DNA of 8,156 bases, taken from contig DAOVCZ010000072.1 of NCBI GenBank assembly GCA_030669775.1, positions 1 through 8,156 on the forward strand, given 5' to 3'. A program made the translations under genes and the position numbers. Under the pieces are notes generated by a model. It did not search any database. It was not told the DNA's origin and was given only the letters and a program-made list of their open reading frames with translations. Source of the stretch: Chloroflexota bacterium (lineage in GTDB: Bacteria; Chloroflexota; Anaerolineae; Anaerolineales; UBA4823). This document shows positions 1 to 5,810 of this stretch, piece by piece. Numbering within the stretch: position 1 is the stretch's first letter; each line of letters starts with the position of its first letter.

Positions 1-167
1 TCAAGCGTCAAAATACCCATTTGTGTCTTGCGTGTGGTCTGCGGCCAAGGCGATGTTGCCGCAATCTTTGTTCCCAAAAGCTGGTTCACCAAGGTAGACT
101 TACCAACATTTGGGCGACCCATTACCGCCACAAAACCAGACTTAAAATCCGAAGGGAAATTATTCAT
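1..167 (-). CDS. era: GTPase Era, N-terminal part (runs off the window edge)
   Basis: Era is a Ras-like GTPase with a C-terminal KH domain. It binds the 3' end of 16S rRNA and acts in 30S subunit maturation. Only the first 55 codons are present. The G1/P-loop GRPNVGKST lies at about residues 17-25. It is followed by the Era-typical stretch KIAATSPWPQTTR (34-46), which contains the switch I/G2 threonines, and then the GILTL segment. That PQTTR signature separates Era from other GRPNVGKS GTPases such as Der and MnmE. The ATG at 167 is the only reasonable start: an in-frame TAG lies four codons upstream, and the roughly 15 residues before G1 match the family. No good Shine-Dalgarno sequence is visible. 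The gene is divergent from rpoB. G3, G4 and the KH domain lie outside the window, so integrity cannot be judged. Confidence 0.93.
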   Translation of the reverse strand, partial: MNNFPSDFKSGFVAVMGRPNVGKSTLVNQLLGTKIAATSPWPQTTRKTQMGILTL

Positions 168-241
168 GGCAATATTCTATCACCGCAACAAGAATAAACG
201 TGAATGTCCAATATGAAATGACCGCAAGTCGGGTGAGATAT

Positions 242-270
242 CTGATATTTTTCTCTAGGTCTTCTTTCAA
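242..270 (-). promoter_or_regulatory. possible promoter for era (weak)
   Basis: Read on the minus strand, TTGAAA (plus positions 265-270) is followed after 17 nt by TATCAG (242-247). This would start transcription near position 235, giving a leader of about 68 nt before the era ATG at 167. The -35 matches the sigma70 consensus at 5 of 6 positions, but the -10 only at 4 of 6. The sequence is AT-rich, so a chance match is quite possible. Confidence 0.3.
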
Positions 271-413
271 TTGGCGAATGGATATCAATAGGTTGCTGTA
301 GATATTGCCAAATATTTGCGGTATATTGATCAATCTGATACGAGGAAACTGTTAATTTTTTTTTTTACTATAAGAACACCCATAGAGAGCTTTTTCCATA
401 ACAAATGGAGGCT

Positions 414-457
414 GACATTTTCGCTGAACAGTTACTGGGTGTCAATTTCGCTGAACA
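414..457 (+). repeat. 17-bp direct repeat, two copies, resembling a transposon end
   Basis: Copy one at 414-430 and copy two at 441-457 agree at 15 of 17 positions, sharing the core TTTCGCTGAACA. Their starts are 27 bp apart, and each is followed by a TTAC- or ATAAC-like tail. Repeats of this style, beginning TGACA/TGTCA and ending in AACA, resemble the multiple transposase-binding repeats at the ends of IS21-family elements. That resemblance is from memory. No transposase and no second end are present, so this would be a solitary relic. The alternative is a pair of binding sites for an unknown DNA-binding protein upstream of the rpoB promoter. Confidence 0.6.
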
Positions 458-459
458 AT

Positions 460-503
460 AACAATTAGCACAAAATTAGCTCAAAATTAGCTCAAAATTA
501 GCT
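460..503 (+). repeat. 11-bp tandem repeat abutting the rpoB promoter
   Basis: Three perfect copies of CAAAATTAGCT lie at 471-481, 482-492 and 493-503, preceded by a diverged copy at 460-470 with three mismatches. The last T of the array is the first base of the -35 hexamer. An 11-bp period is close to one DNA helical turn, so the A-tracts all face the same side of the helix as the promoter. This is the geometry of an UP element, the AT-rich upstream DNA bound by the RNA polymerase alpha C-terminal domain. The repeat is seen directly; the UP-element role is inferred. Confidence 0.9.
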
Positions 504-532
504 TGACTTGAGTTTGAATTTTCTGCTATAAT
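503..532 (+). promoter_or_regulatory. strong sigma70-type promoter for rpoB
   Basis: The -35 box TTGACT (503-508, 5 of 6) and a perfect -10 box TATAAT (527-532) are separated by 18 nt. A TG at 524-525 adds an extended -10 (TGCTATAAT). The 11-bp repeats end exactly at the -35. Transcription is predicted to begin at about 539-541, most likely G541, leaving a leader of about 156 nt before rpoB. Strong housekeeping promoters with upstream A-tracts suit a gene needed at high rates in fast growth. Confidence 0.85.
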
Positions 533-540
533 AATCTATT

Positions 541-696
541 GTCAATTCGACTTAATCACAATAGCGAAGATATTGGTCGGAAAATATTAAGAAAGATTAT
601 TCCTAATTGCGTAAAACGGTTGGTAAAACTGCCATCACGTTATACGCGTTACGCGTGTTTGTTAGAAGATATCGTGAAATTTTTCAGGAGCACTGT
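541..696 (+). other. rpoB 5' leader with a small hairpin
   Basis: This is the predicted untranslated leader between the promoter and the rpoB ATG. A hairpin at 642-658 has the stem ACGCG/CGCGT, extended by an A-U and a U-G pair, with the loop UUA. The right arm could alternatively pair upstream: GCGTAA (609-614) is complementary to TTACGC (649-654). Two mutually exclusive pairings are therefore possible. No known riboswitch or ribosomal-protein site is recognised. The frame from TTG 607 to ATG 697 is open, but I treat it as noncoding. Confidence 0.45.
686..690 (+). promoter_or_regulatory. Shine-Dalgarno site that sets the rpoB start
   Basis: AGGAG lies 6 nt before the ATG at 697. It favours that ATG over the in-frame TTG at 607, which has no comparable site. 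The protein from 697 begins in the usual RpoB manner. Confidence 0.9.
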
Positions 697-3600
697 ATGG
701 CATCCTCTGTAGCAAGTAAGACTTATGCCCGTATTGATGTGACGATTCCTTTGCCCGATTTGATTGAGGTTCAGATCGAGTCCTTCAAGAGATTAAAATC
801 CGAGGGACTGGCTGACTTATTTCATGAAATCTCGCCAATAGAATCGTACAACAAGGGCATGAAGCTTTACTTCCCCAGCCGGACACCCGAGTCTGACGAG
901 TGGGGATTGAAATATTGGTTTGATGAACCGAAGCATTCCATTGAAGATTGTGTAGAGCGTGATTTAACTTACGCTTCTCCACTTTATGTGTCTGTTCTTC
1001 TGGCCGGCCCAGATGTACCTGAACCGATAAAACAAGATATCTTTTTGGGTGATTTCCCAGAAATGACGGAAAAAGGCACCTTTGTCATCAATGGCACTGA
1101 ACGAGTTGTTGTTTCACAGTTGATCAGGTCACCTGGAGTGTACTTTGAAGCCCCAATTGACCGCTCAACTGGTCGTCCATTAGCAGTCGCAAAACTGATA
1201 CCGGATCGCGGTGCATGGATGGAGTTTGAGACACGGAAGAGTGATTACCTGACTCTCAGATTCAACCGTAAGCGGATAGTACCAGTAACTATTTTCCTGA
1301 GAGCCCTCGCAACTGTCGATGACGGATTACCTGACCCTCCTATAAAGGAAGGTACAGATGAAGAGCTACTCGAGATTTTTAGTGATGTCGATAATAATCC
1401 TGACCGAATGTTTATTGCCTCTACTCTGGCTCAGGAACCTGAGTGGGATTTGTCCCAAAAACACACAATCGCCGAGGCAGCTCTGCTAGAATTCTTCAGG
1501 CGTATGCGTCCTGGTGATCCGGCGACATTAGAAAATGCACGTGAATTCCTAGAAGAACAGCTCTTTGATCAGCGACATTATGATCTCGAGCGTGTCGGTC
1601 GCTATAAGCTGAATCAGAAATTAGAGCTCTATGAACATGTGGATATTAATCGCCGCATGATCACCAAGTGGGACCTTCTCTTTTTGGTTCGCCGAATGAT
1701 CGCGATCAATAACGGTATTCAATCACCGGATGATATCGACCATTTGGGGAATCGTCGTGCTAAGACAGTGGGGGAGCTGATCCAAAACAAATTACGCATC
1801 GGTATGCGCCGCATGGAACGAGTTATCAAAGAGCGCATGTCGATTCGTGATCAAGATCAGCTGTCCCCGATCACGCTGATCAATATCCGCCCAGTAGTTG
1901 CTGCCTTGCGGGAGTTTTTCGGTTCTAGCCAGTTATCACAGTTTATGGATCAAACCAACCCGTTGGCTGAGTTACGCCACAAGCGAACCTTATCAGCACT
2001 CGGTCCTGGCGGTCTACGGAGGGAAAGAGCTGGCTTTGATGTGCGCGATGTCCATCATTCCCACTACGGCCGAATTTGTCCAATCGAGACTCCTGAAGGT
2101 CCAAACATTGGTTTGATTGGTCGCTTGGCTTCATATGCCAGAGTAAATCAGTATGGCTTCATTGAAACACCTTACCGTAAAGTTCAAAAGTCCTTACCAG
2201 CGAGAGATCCAGGTCTGGTCGGAAGGGCATTACGAGAAGATCTGATTCACAAGAAAACCAAAAAAGTGATCGGAAAAGCGGGGGAGCGGATTACTAAGAA
2301 GATGGCCAGATCGATACCCTCCTCAGGAAAAGATGAGATATTGATTGTGCCTTATGTATCGGACGAACGGGAGTACCTCTCTGCAGATGCGGAGGATAAA
2401 TTTGTGATCGCCCAGGCGAACACGCCCCTGACCGAGAACAATGAATTCGTTCGTAACCGGGTATCTGGCCGGCAGCATTCTGGATTCGATTTTTTCAACC
2501 CTGAATACATCGATTATATGGATGTCGCACCGAACCAAACTGTAGGCATCAGCGCGGGATTAATACCGTTTCTTGAGCATGACGATGCCAATCGCGCCTT
2601 GATGGGTTCTAATATGCAAGCCCAGGCTGTTCCTTTGCTAAAACCTGATATCCCACAAGTTTCAACTGGAATGGAGTTTCATGCCGCCCGAGATTCTGGA
2701 CAAGTGATCGTCGCAGAGGAGGATGGTGAGGTAGTTTCAGTTACTAGCAAGCATGTATTGGTCCGTAACGGTGACGGAGACCATTTATATCAATTAAGAA
2801 AGTATCAGCGGTCAAATCAGAGCACATGCATTGATCAACGACCCGCTGTGGTCAAAGGTCAGCGGATACAAAAAGGTGATGTGGTTGCAGATTCCTCCTC
2901 AACACAAGCCGGCGAGCTGGCCTTGGGTCAAAATGTCACCGTGGCTTTTCTTTCCTGGGAGGGAGCGAATTTTGAAGACGCGATTGTGATCTCCGAGAGA
3001 TTAGTCCAGGAAGATTTGTACACCTCTATTCATATTGAAAAATATGAAGTTGAATCACGCGATACAAGACTTGGTCCGGAGGAGATAACTCGCGATATCC
3101 CGAATGTTGGTGAAGAGGCGATTAAAGACCTGGATGAACAAGGCATTATTCGTCTTGGCGCTGAAGTGGGACCGAATGATATCCTCGTCGGGAAAATATC
3201 TCCCAAGGGTGAAAGAGAGTTATCTCCAGAGGAGCGGTTGCTCAGAGCAATATTTGGAGAAAAATCGCGTGACGTGAAAGACACATCCTTGCGAATGCCG
3301 CATGGTGAACGCGGTAAGGTTGTCGATGTGAAGGTGTTCACCAGAGAAGACAACTCAGATTTATCAGCTGGAGTGGATATGATGGTTCGAGTTTCAGTTG
3401 CCCAGCGTAGAAAAATTACCGCCGGAGATAAAATGGCTGGCCGTCATGGAAACAAAGGAGTTGTCTCTCGAGTCGTACCTGCGGAAGATTTGCCGTTCCT
3501 TGAGGATGGCACACCAATTGACATCATCTTAAACCCAACAGGGATACCTGGACGTATGAACCTGGGACAGGTCTTGGAAACACACTTGGGATGGGCAGCT

Positions 3601-4602
3601 AGCAGGCTTGGTTTCCGGGCGATTTCTCCTGTGTTTGATGGTGCAAAAGAATCAGAAATTGAAGCCGAATTAGCCAGAGCCTGGATGATCGAAACCGCCT
3701 GGAACGAAGCAGGAGAAAAAGCTTGGGAATGGCTGAGTCAATTCGAATATGACCCTGAAACCATCAAAGATGATAATGAAGTCCGCAACTTGTATCTTGA
3801 GGCTTGGTTAGGAGAGCGCGATTACGATGTATACAGGATTGTGTCAGACCATCAATATGCCCGCCGGGCAGTATTGCAAGAATGGTTGAAAGATAAGGAC
3901 CTCAACCCAGATGAAATCTTGGATTTCGATGACATGGGAATTCTTGAGAGCGAACGTCCTGCCCAAGATATTCGGGCTGTGTATACCTGTCTGCGTCTTT
4001 GGATGCTTCATTTGGGCTACAGGGTGGAAAGAACTCCTGAGAAGAAATTATGGGAGCGGGCGAGAAAAACTATGTTAGAGACCGGTCTTCCGATCCCTGT
4101 CTTGGGGAAGCAAAGAGTACGGGATGGCAAAACTGGTCGGCCCTATGATCAACCCGTCACAGTCGGGATCATGTCAATAATGAAACTGCACCACCTGGTT
4201 GAAGATAAAGTTCACGCCCGATCCACTGGTCCGTACAGTCTCGTCTCACAACAACCTCTAGGTGGTAAGGCTCAATTTGGTGGACAGCGTTTTGGTGAGA
4301 TGGAAGTGTGGGCTCTTGAAGCCTACGGTGCAGCTTATACGCTGCAGGAGATGCTGACTGTCAAATCAGATGATGTTCTGGGTCGTGTAAAAACTTATGA
4401 AGCGATAGTTAAAGGCGAACCGATCGAAGAACCAAGCATTCCTGCATCGTTCCGAGTTTTGGTGAAAGAACTGCAGAGCCTTGGGCTCTCCGTTGAAGCT
4501 GTCAGTGATACCGGTGAGATTATTCGCTTTGGAAAGGACGAAGAGCGTTCTCGTCCTCCACGTGTAAGCACAGGATTGTTGGGTTTAGGAGAGAATTTCT
4601 GA
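697..4602 (+). CDS. rpoB: DNA-directed RNA polymerase subunit beta
   Basis: RpoB forms one half of the RNA polymerase active-site cleft. The 1301-residue product is complete. Landmarks in order: the N-terminal IPLPDLIEVQIESF; GTFVINGTERVVVSQL with RSPGVYF (127-150); the rifampicin-pocket segment (409-435); CPIETPEGPN (461-470); the acidic pair E760/D761 in GANFEDAI (E. coli E813/D814); GDKMAGRHGNKG with K912 and K920 (E. coli K1065/K1073); and the C-terminal GGQRFGEMEVWALEAYGAAYT region before the RpoC-binding tail. It lacks the flap-region insertion of E. coli. It has two other insertions: about 57 residues after YRKV (497-553) and about 133 residues between FDGAKESEIEAELARA and TGLPIPVLG (996-1128). 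At the position of E. coli R529 it has Thr431. rplJ/rplL are not upstream and rpoC is not downstream, which is unusual. The strong promoter at 503-532 drives it. Confidence 0.98.
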   Translation: MASSVASKTYARIDVTIPLPDLIEVQIESFKRLKSEGLADLFHEISPIESYNKGMKLYFPSRTPESDEWGLKYWFDEPKHSIEDCVERDLTYASPLYVSVLLAGPDVPEPIKQDIFLGDFPEMTEKGTFVINGTERVVVSQLIRSPGVYFEAPIDRSTGRPLAVAKLIPDRGAWMEFETRKSDYLTLRFNRKRIVPVTIFLRALATVDDGLPDPPIKEGTDEELLEIFSDVDNNPDRMFIASTLAQEPEWDLSQKHTIAEAALLEFFRRMRPGDPATLENAREFLEEQLFDQRHYDLERVGRYKLNQKLELYEHVDINRRMITKWDLLFLVRRMIAINNGIQSPDDIDHLGNRRAKTVGELIQNKLRIGMRRMERVIKERMSIRDQDQLSPITLINIRPVVAALREFFGSSQLSQFMDQTNPLAELRHKRTLSALGPGGLRRERAGFDVRDVHHSHYGRICPIETPEGPNIGLIGRLASYARVNQYGFIETPYRKVQKSLPARDPGLVGRALREDLIHKKTKKVIGKAGERITKKMARSIPSSGKDEILIVPYVSDEREYLSADAEDKFVIAQANTPLTENNEFVRNRVSGRQHSGFDFFNPEYIDYMDVAPNQTVGISAGLIPFLEHDDANRALMGSNMQAQAVPLLKPDIPQVSTGMEFHAARDSGQVIVAEEDGEVVSVTSKHVLVRNGDGDHLYQLRKYQRSNQSTCIDQRPAVVKGQRIQKGDVVADSSSTQAGELALGQNVTVAFLSWEGANFEDAIVISERLVQEDLYTSIHIEKYEVESRDTRLGPEEITRDIPNVGEEAIKDLDEQGIIRLGAEVGPNDILVGKISPKGERELSPEERLLRAIFGEKSRDVKDTSLRMPHGERGKVVDVKVFTREDNSDLSAGVDMMVRVSVAQRRKITAGDKMAGRHGNKGVVSRVVPAEDLPFLEDGTPIDIILNPTGIPGRMNLGQVLETHLGWAASRLGFRAISPVFDGAKESEIEAELARAWMIETAWNEAGEKAWEWLSQFEYDPETIKDDNEVRNLYLEAWLGERDYDVYRIVSDHQYARRAVLQEWLKDKDLNPDEILDFDDMGILESERPAQDIRAVYTCLRLWMLHLGYRVERTPEKKLWERARKTMLETGLPIPVLGKQRVRDGKTGRPYDQPVTVGIMSIMKLHHLVEDKVHARSTGPYSLVSQQPLGGKAQFGGQRFGEMEVWALEAYGAAYTLQEMLTVKSDDVLGRVKTYEAIVKGEPIEEPSIPASFRVLVKELQSLGLSVEAVSDTGEIIRFGKDEERSRPPRVSTGLLGLGENF

Positions 4603-4627
4603 GAAGAGAAAATAGACATCTCCAGAC

Positions 4628-4656
4628 TTGACGCTCATAAAGGGGCGTGGTAAAAT
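4628..4656 (+). promoter_or_regulatory. sigma70-type promoter for the rpsL-rpsG-fusA-tuf operon
   Basis: TTGACG (4628-4633, 5 of 6) and TAAAAT (4651-4656, 5 of 6) are separated by 17 nt, with an extended -10 TG at 4648-4649. The -35 starts only 26 nt after the rpoB stop. Predicted transcription start is about 4663-4664, giving a leader of about 170 nt. No intrinsic terminator (stem-loop plus T run) is visible between the rpoB stop and this promoter, so read-through from rpoB may add to it. Confidence 0.78.
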
Positions 4657-4663
4657 CCCAGAT

Positions 4664-4833
4664 CGTTGCCCATTTCCATAATGGTAGGGAATTACCTGCC
4701 TATATCGATATCGGAAAGAATTGCGAGGCCATCGCGCACGACCGATGGCTTCCCTTAATGAAAGAAGAAGTTGCCTCTTAGGAAACAGGGTAAATCGGAG
4801 AGACAGCAAACAGGAAGAGAATTGGAGGCGCAG
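4664..4833 (+). other. structured 5' leader of the str operon
   Basis: The leader has two clear stem-loops. Positions 4683-4688 pair with 4695-4700 (GGTAGG/CCTGCC, one G-U, loop of 6). Positions 4725-4734 pair with 4743-4752 (10 bp with one G-U, loop of 8); the core is GCCATCG/CGATGGC. The perfect palindrome ATATCGATAT (4702-4711) lies between them. The second hairpin is not followed by a T run, so it does not look like a terminator. A long folded leader before rpsL could be an autoregulatory target for a ribosomal protein, but no known motif is recognised. Confidence 0.5.
4824..4828 (+). promoter_or_regulatory. Shine-Dalgarno site that sets the rpsL GTG start
   Basis: GGAGG lies 5 nt before GTG 4834. 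It supports that start over the longer in-frame reading from TTG 4771, whose 21 extra residues are foreign to S12. Confidence 0.9.
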
Positions 4834-5253
4834 GTGCCAACGATTAATCAATTGGTCCGCAAGGGACGTAAGTCCAAGAAAATCAAGAGTAAAGCTCCAG
4901 CACTGCTGTATACACTGAACACGAATAAGCAGCGCCGAGTTCGCCAACCAATGGGTGCGCCTCAGAAACGCGGTGTGTGTACGATCGTACGCACTATGAC
5001 GCCCAAAAAACCGAATTCAGCCTTACGTAAAATTGCACGTGTACGCCTGACAAACGGGATTGAAGTAACCGCCTATATCCCAGGTGAAGGACATACTCTC
5101 CAAGAACACTCGGTGGTGTTAGTGCGAGGCGGTCGCGTCAAGGACTTGCCTGGTGTCCGTTACCACATCGTGCGCGGCACATTGGATACTGGTGGTGTTG
5201 CTGACCGTCGACAGGGACGTTCTAAGTACGGTTCAAAACGCCCAAGAGAATAA
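4834..5253 (+). CDS. rpsL: 30S ribosomal protein S12
   Basis: S12 sits at the interface of the 30S decoding centre and controls translational accuracy. The 139-residue product starts PTINQLVRKGRK after a GTG-encoded Met. It continues with a basic extension, then PQKRGVCTIV (43-52), TPKKPNSALRK (56-66), GEGHTLQEHSVVLVRGGRVKDLPGVRYH, and ends RSKYGSKRPRE. Compared with E. coli (124 residues), about 15 residues are inserted before PQKRG, rich in Arg and Gln, as in many Gram-positive and Chloroflexota proteins. The streptomycin-sensitivity lysines are both wild type: K58 (E. coli mature K42) and K103 (K87). D104 is the usual beta-methylthiolation site. It is the first gene of the str operon, with rpsG starting 71 nt after its stop. 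The start is fixed by the GGAGG site and by homology. Confidence 0.98.
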   Translation: MPTINQLVRKGRKSKKIKSKAPALLYTLNTNKQRRVRQPMGAPQKRGVCTIVRTMTPKKPNSALRKIARVRLTNGIEVTAYIPGEGHTLQEHSVVLVRGGRVKDLPGVRYHIVRGTLDTGGVADRRQGRSKYGSKRPRE

Positions 5254-5324
5254 GATATTCATCTAGAGAATTGCTGTCAAGAATTCCGACAAGTACTTAT
5301 TGAATTCTGAATTGGAGAATTCGA
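5254..5324 (+). promoter_or_regulatory. rpsL-rpsG spacer with repeated GAATTC, possible translational control site
   Basis: The 71-nt spacer contains three copies of the palindrome GAATTC (5281-5286, 5302-5307, 5317-5322), one further GAATTG, and AAGTACTT (5291-5298). Any two GAATTC copies can pair. Pairing 5302-5307 with 5317-5322 would put the rpsG Shine-Dalgarno GGAGA (5314-5318) partly in the loop and partly in the stem. In E. coli the S12-S7 spacer is where S7 represses its own operon. I see positional analogy only, not the E. coli structure. Confidence 0.35.
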
Positions 5325-5801
5325 ATGCCAAGACGCTATCGACCACAGAAACGAAAGATTGAACCGGATGTACGCTATAACAATGTACAGGTTCAATCAT
5401 TTATCAACCGAGTTATGAAGCGTGGAAAAAAGAGCACCGCGACTCGCCTGGTGTATGACACGTTCGACTTGATTGAAAAGCAATCCAAGAAAGATCCCTT
5501 AGAGGTTTTCCAGCAGGCACTTAAGAACGTTTCACCAGTCATGGAAGTAAAGCCTCGCCGGGTTGGTGGTGCGACATACCAGGTTCCGATGGAGGTATCT
5601 GTTGATCGCCAATTCGCCCTGGCGACTCGCTGGATCTTGGCAGCCACCAGAGCACGTTCCGGTAGATCCTTTTCTGAGAAGCTGGCTGGTGAATTAATGG
5701 ACGCCTACAATAACACTGGCCCATCTATTCGTAAGAGAGATGAAACCCATAAGATGGCCGAAGCAAATCGCGCTTTCTCACATTACAGGATTGGGAGATA
5801 A
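5325..5801 (+). CDS. rpsG: 30S ribosomal protein S7
   Basis: S7 is the primary protein that nucleates folding of the 16S rRNA 3' (head) domain and borders the E site. The 158-residue product has the usual bacterial length. It opens PRRYRPQKRKIEPDVRYNN, carries FINRVMKRGKKSTA (26-39), then the hallmark KPRRVGGATYQVP (76-88), ALATRWILAATRAR, and a C-terminal KRDETHKMAEANRAFSHYR. The ATG at 5325 is preceded by GGAGA at 5314-5318, 6 nt away. fusA begins 9 nt after the stop, so the two are likely translated together. S7 is the known autoregulator of this operon in E. coli; whether that holds here is not shown. Confidence 0.98.
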   Translation: MPRRYRPQKRKIEPDVRYNNVQVQSFINRVMKRGKKSTATRLVYDTFDLIEKQSKKDPLEVFQQALKNVSPVMEVKPRRVGGATYQVPMEVSVDRQFALATRWILAATRARSGRSFSEKLAGELMDAYNNTGPSIRKRDETHKMAEANRAFSHYRIGR

Positions 5802-5810
5802 TCTTTCGTT

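Larger units (their letters stand above)
168..459. other. divergent era-rpoB intergenic region, upstream part
   Basis: No ORF here resembles a protein, and I see no RNA gene. The stretch is AT-rich. It holds a possible minus-strand promoter (242-270), the palindromes AGATATCT (236-243), CAAATATTTG (309-318) and ATTGATCAAT (325-334), a run of eleven T (356-366), and a 27-bp-period direct repeat (414-457). The T run has no stem-loop before it, so it does not look like an intrinsic terminator. The palindromes could be operator half-sites, but 8-10 bp palindromes are expected by chance in AT-rich DNA. Confidence 0.6.

Noticed and set aside
28..216. Plus-strand ORF of 62 codons over era
   Set aside because: It is the antisense of the Era P-loop region; the minus strand gives a clear Era protein.
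356..366. T11 run as an intrinsic terminator
   Set aside because: No GC-rich stem-loop precedes it on the plus strand, and no plus-strand gene upstream would need it.
607..696. 30-codon in-frame upstream extension of rpoB from TTG 607
   Set aside because: It has no ribosome-binding site and no similarity to RpoB N-termini, whereas ATG 697 has AGGAG at 6 nt and a normal RpoB start.
3030..3353. Minus-strand ORF of 107 codons inside rpoB
   Set aside because: It is Ser/Arg-rich with no recognisable motif, opposite a highly conserved RpoB region; an antisense shadow.
4725..4756. Strong hairpin in the rpsL leader as a terminator or attenuator
   Set aside because: The stem is followed by CCTTAATGAAAG rather than a T run, so it is not an intrinsic terminator.
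4771..4833. 21-codon upstream extension of rpsL from TTG 4771
   Set aside because: The extra residues do not belong to S12; GTG 4834 with GGAGG starts exactly at PTINQLVRKG.
4745..4918. Possible leader peptide starting at ATG 4745 and overlapping rpsL in another frame
   Set aside because: The ATG lies within the right arm of the 4725-4752 hairpin and has no suitable ribosome-binding site; the frame is best explained as a shadow.
4585..4947. Minus-strand ORF of 120 codons across the rpoB-rpsL gap
   Set aside because: It overlaps the promoter, the leader and the start of rpsL, has no domain or start signal, and its composition fits chance.
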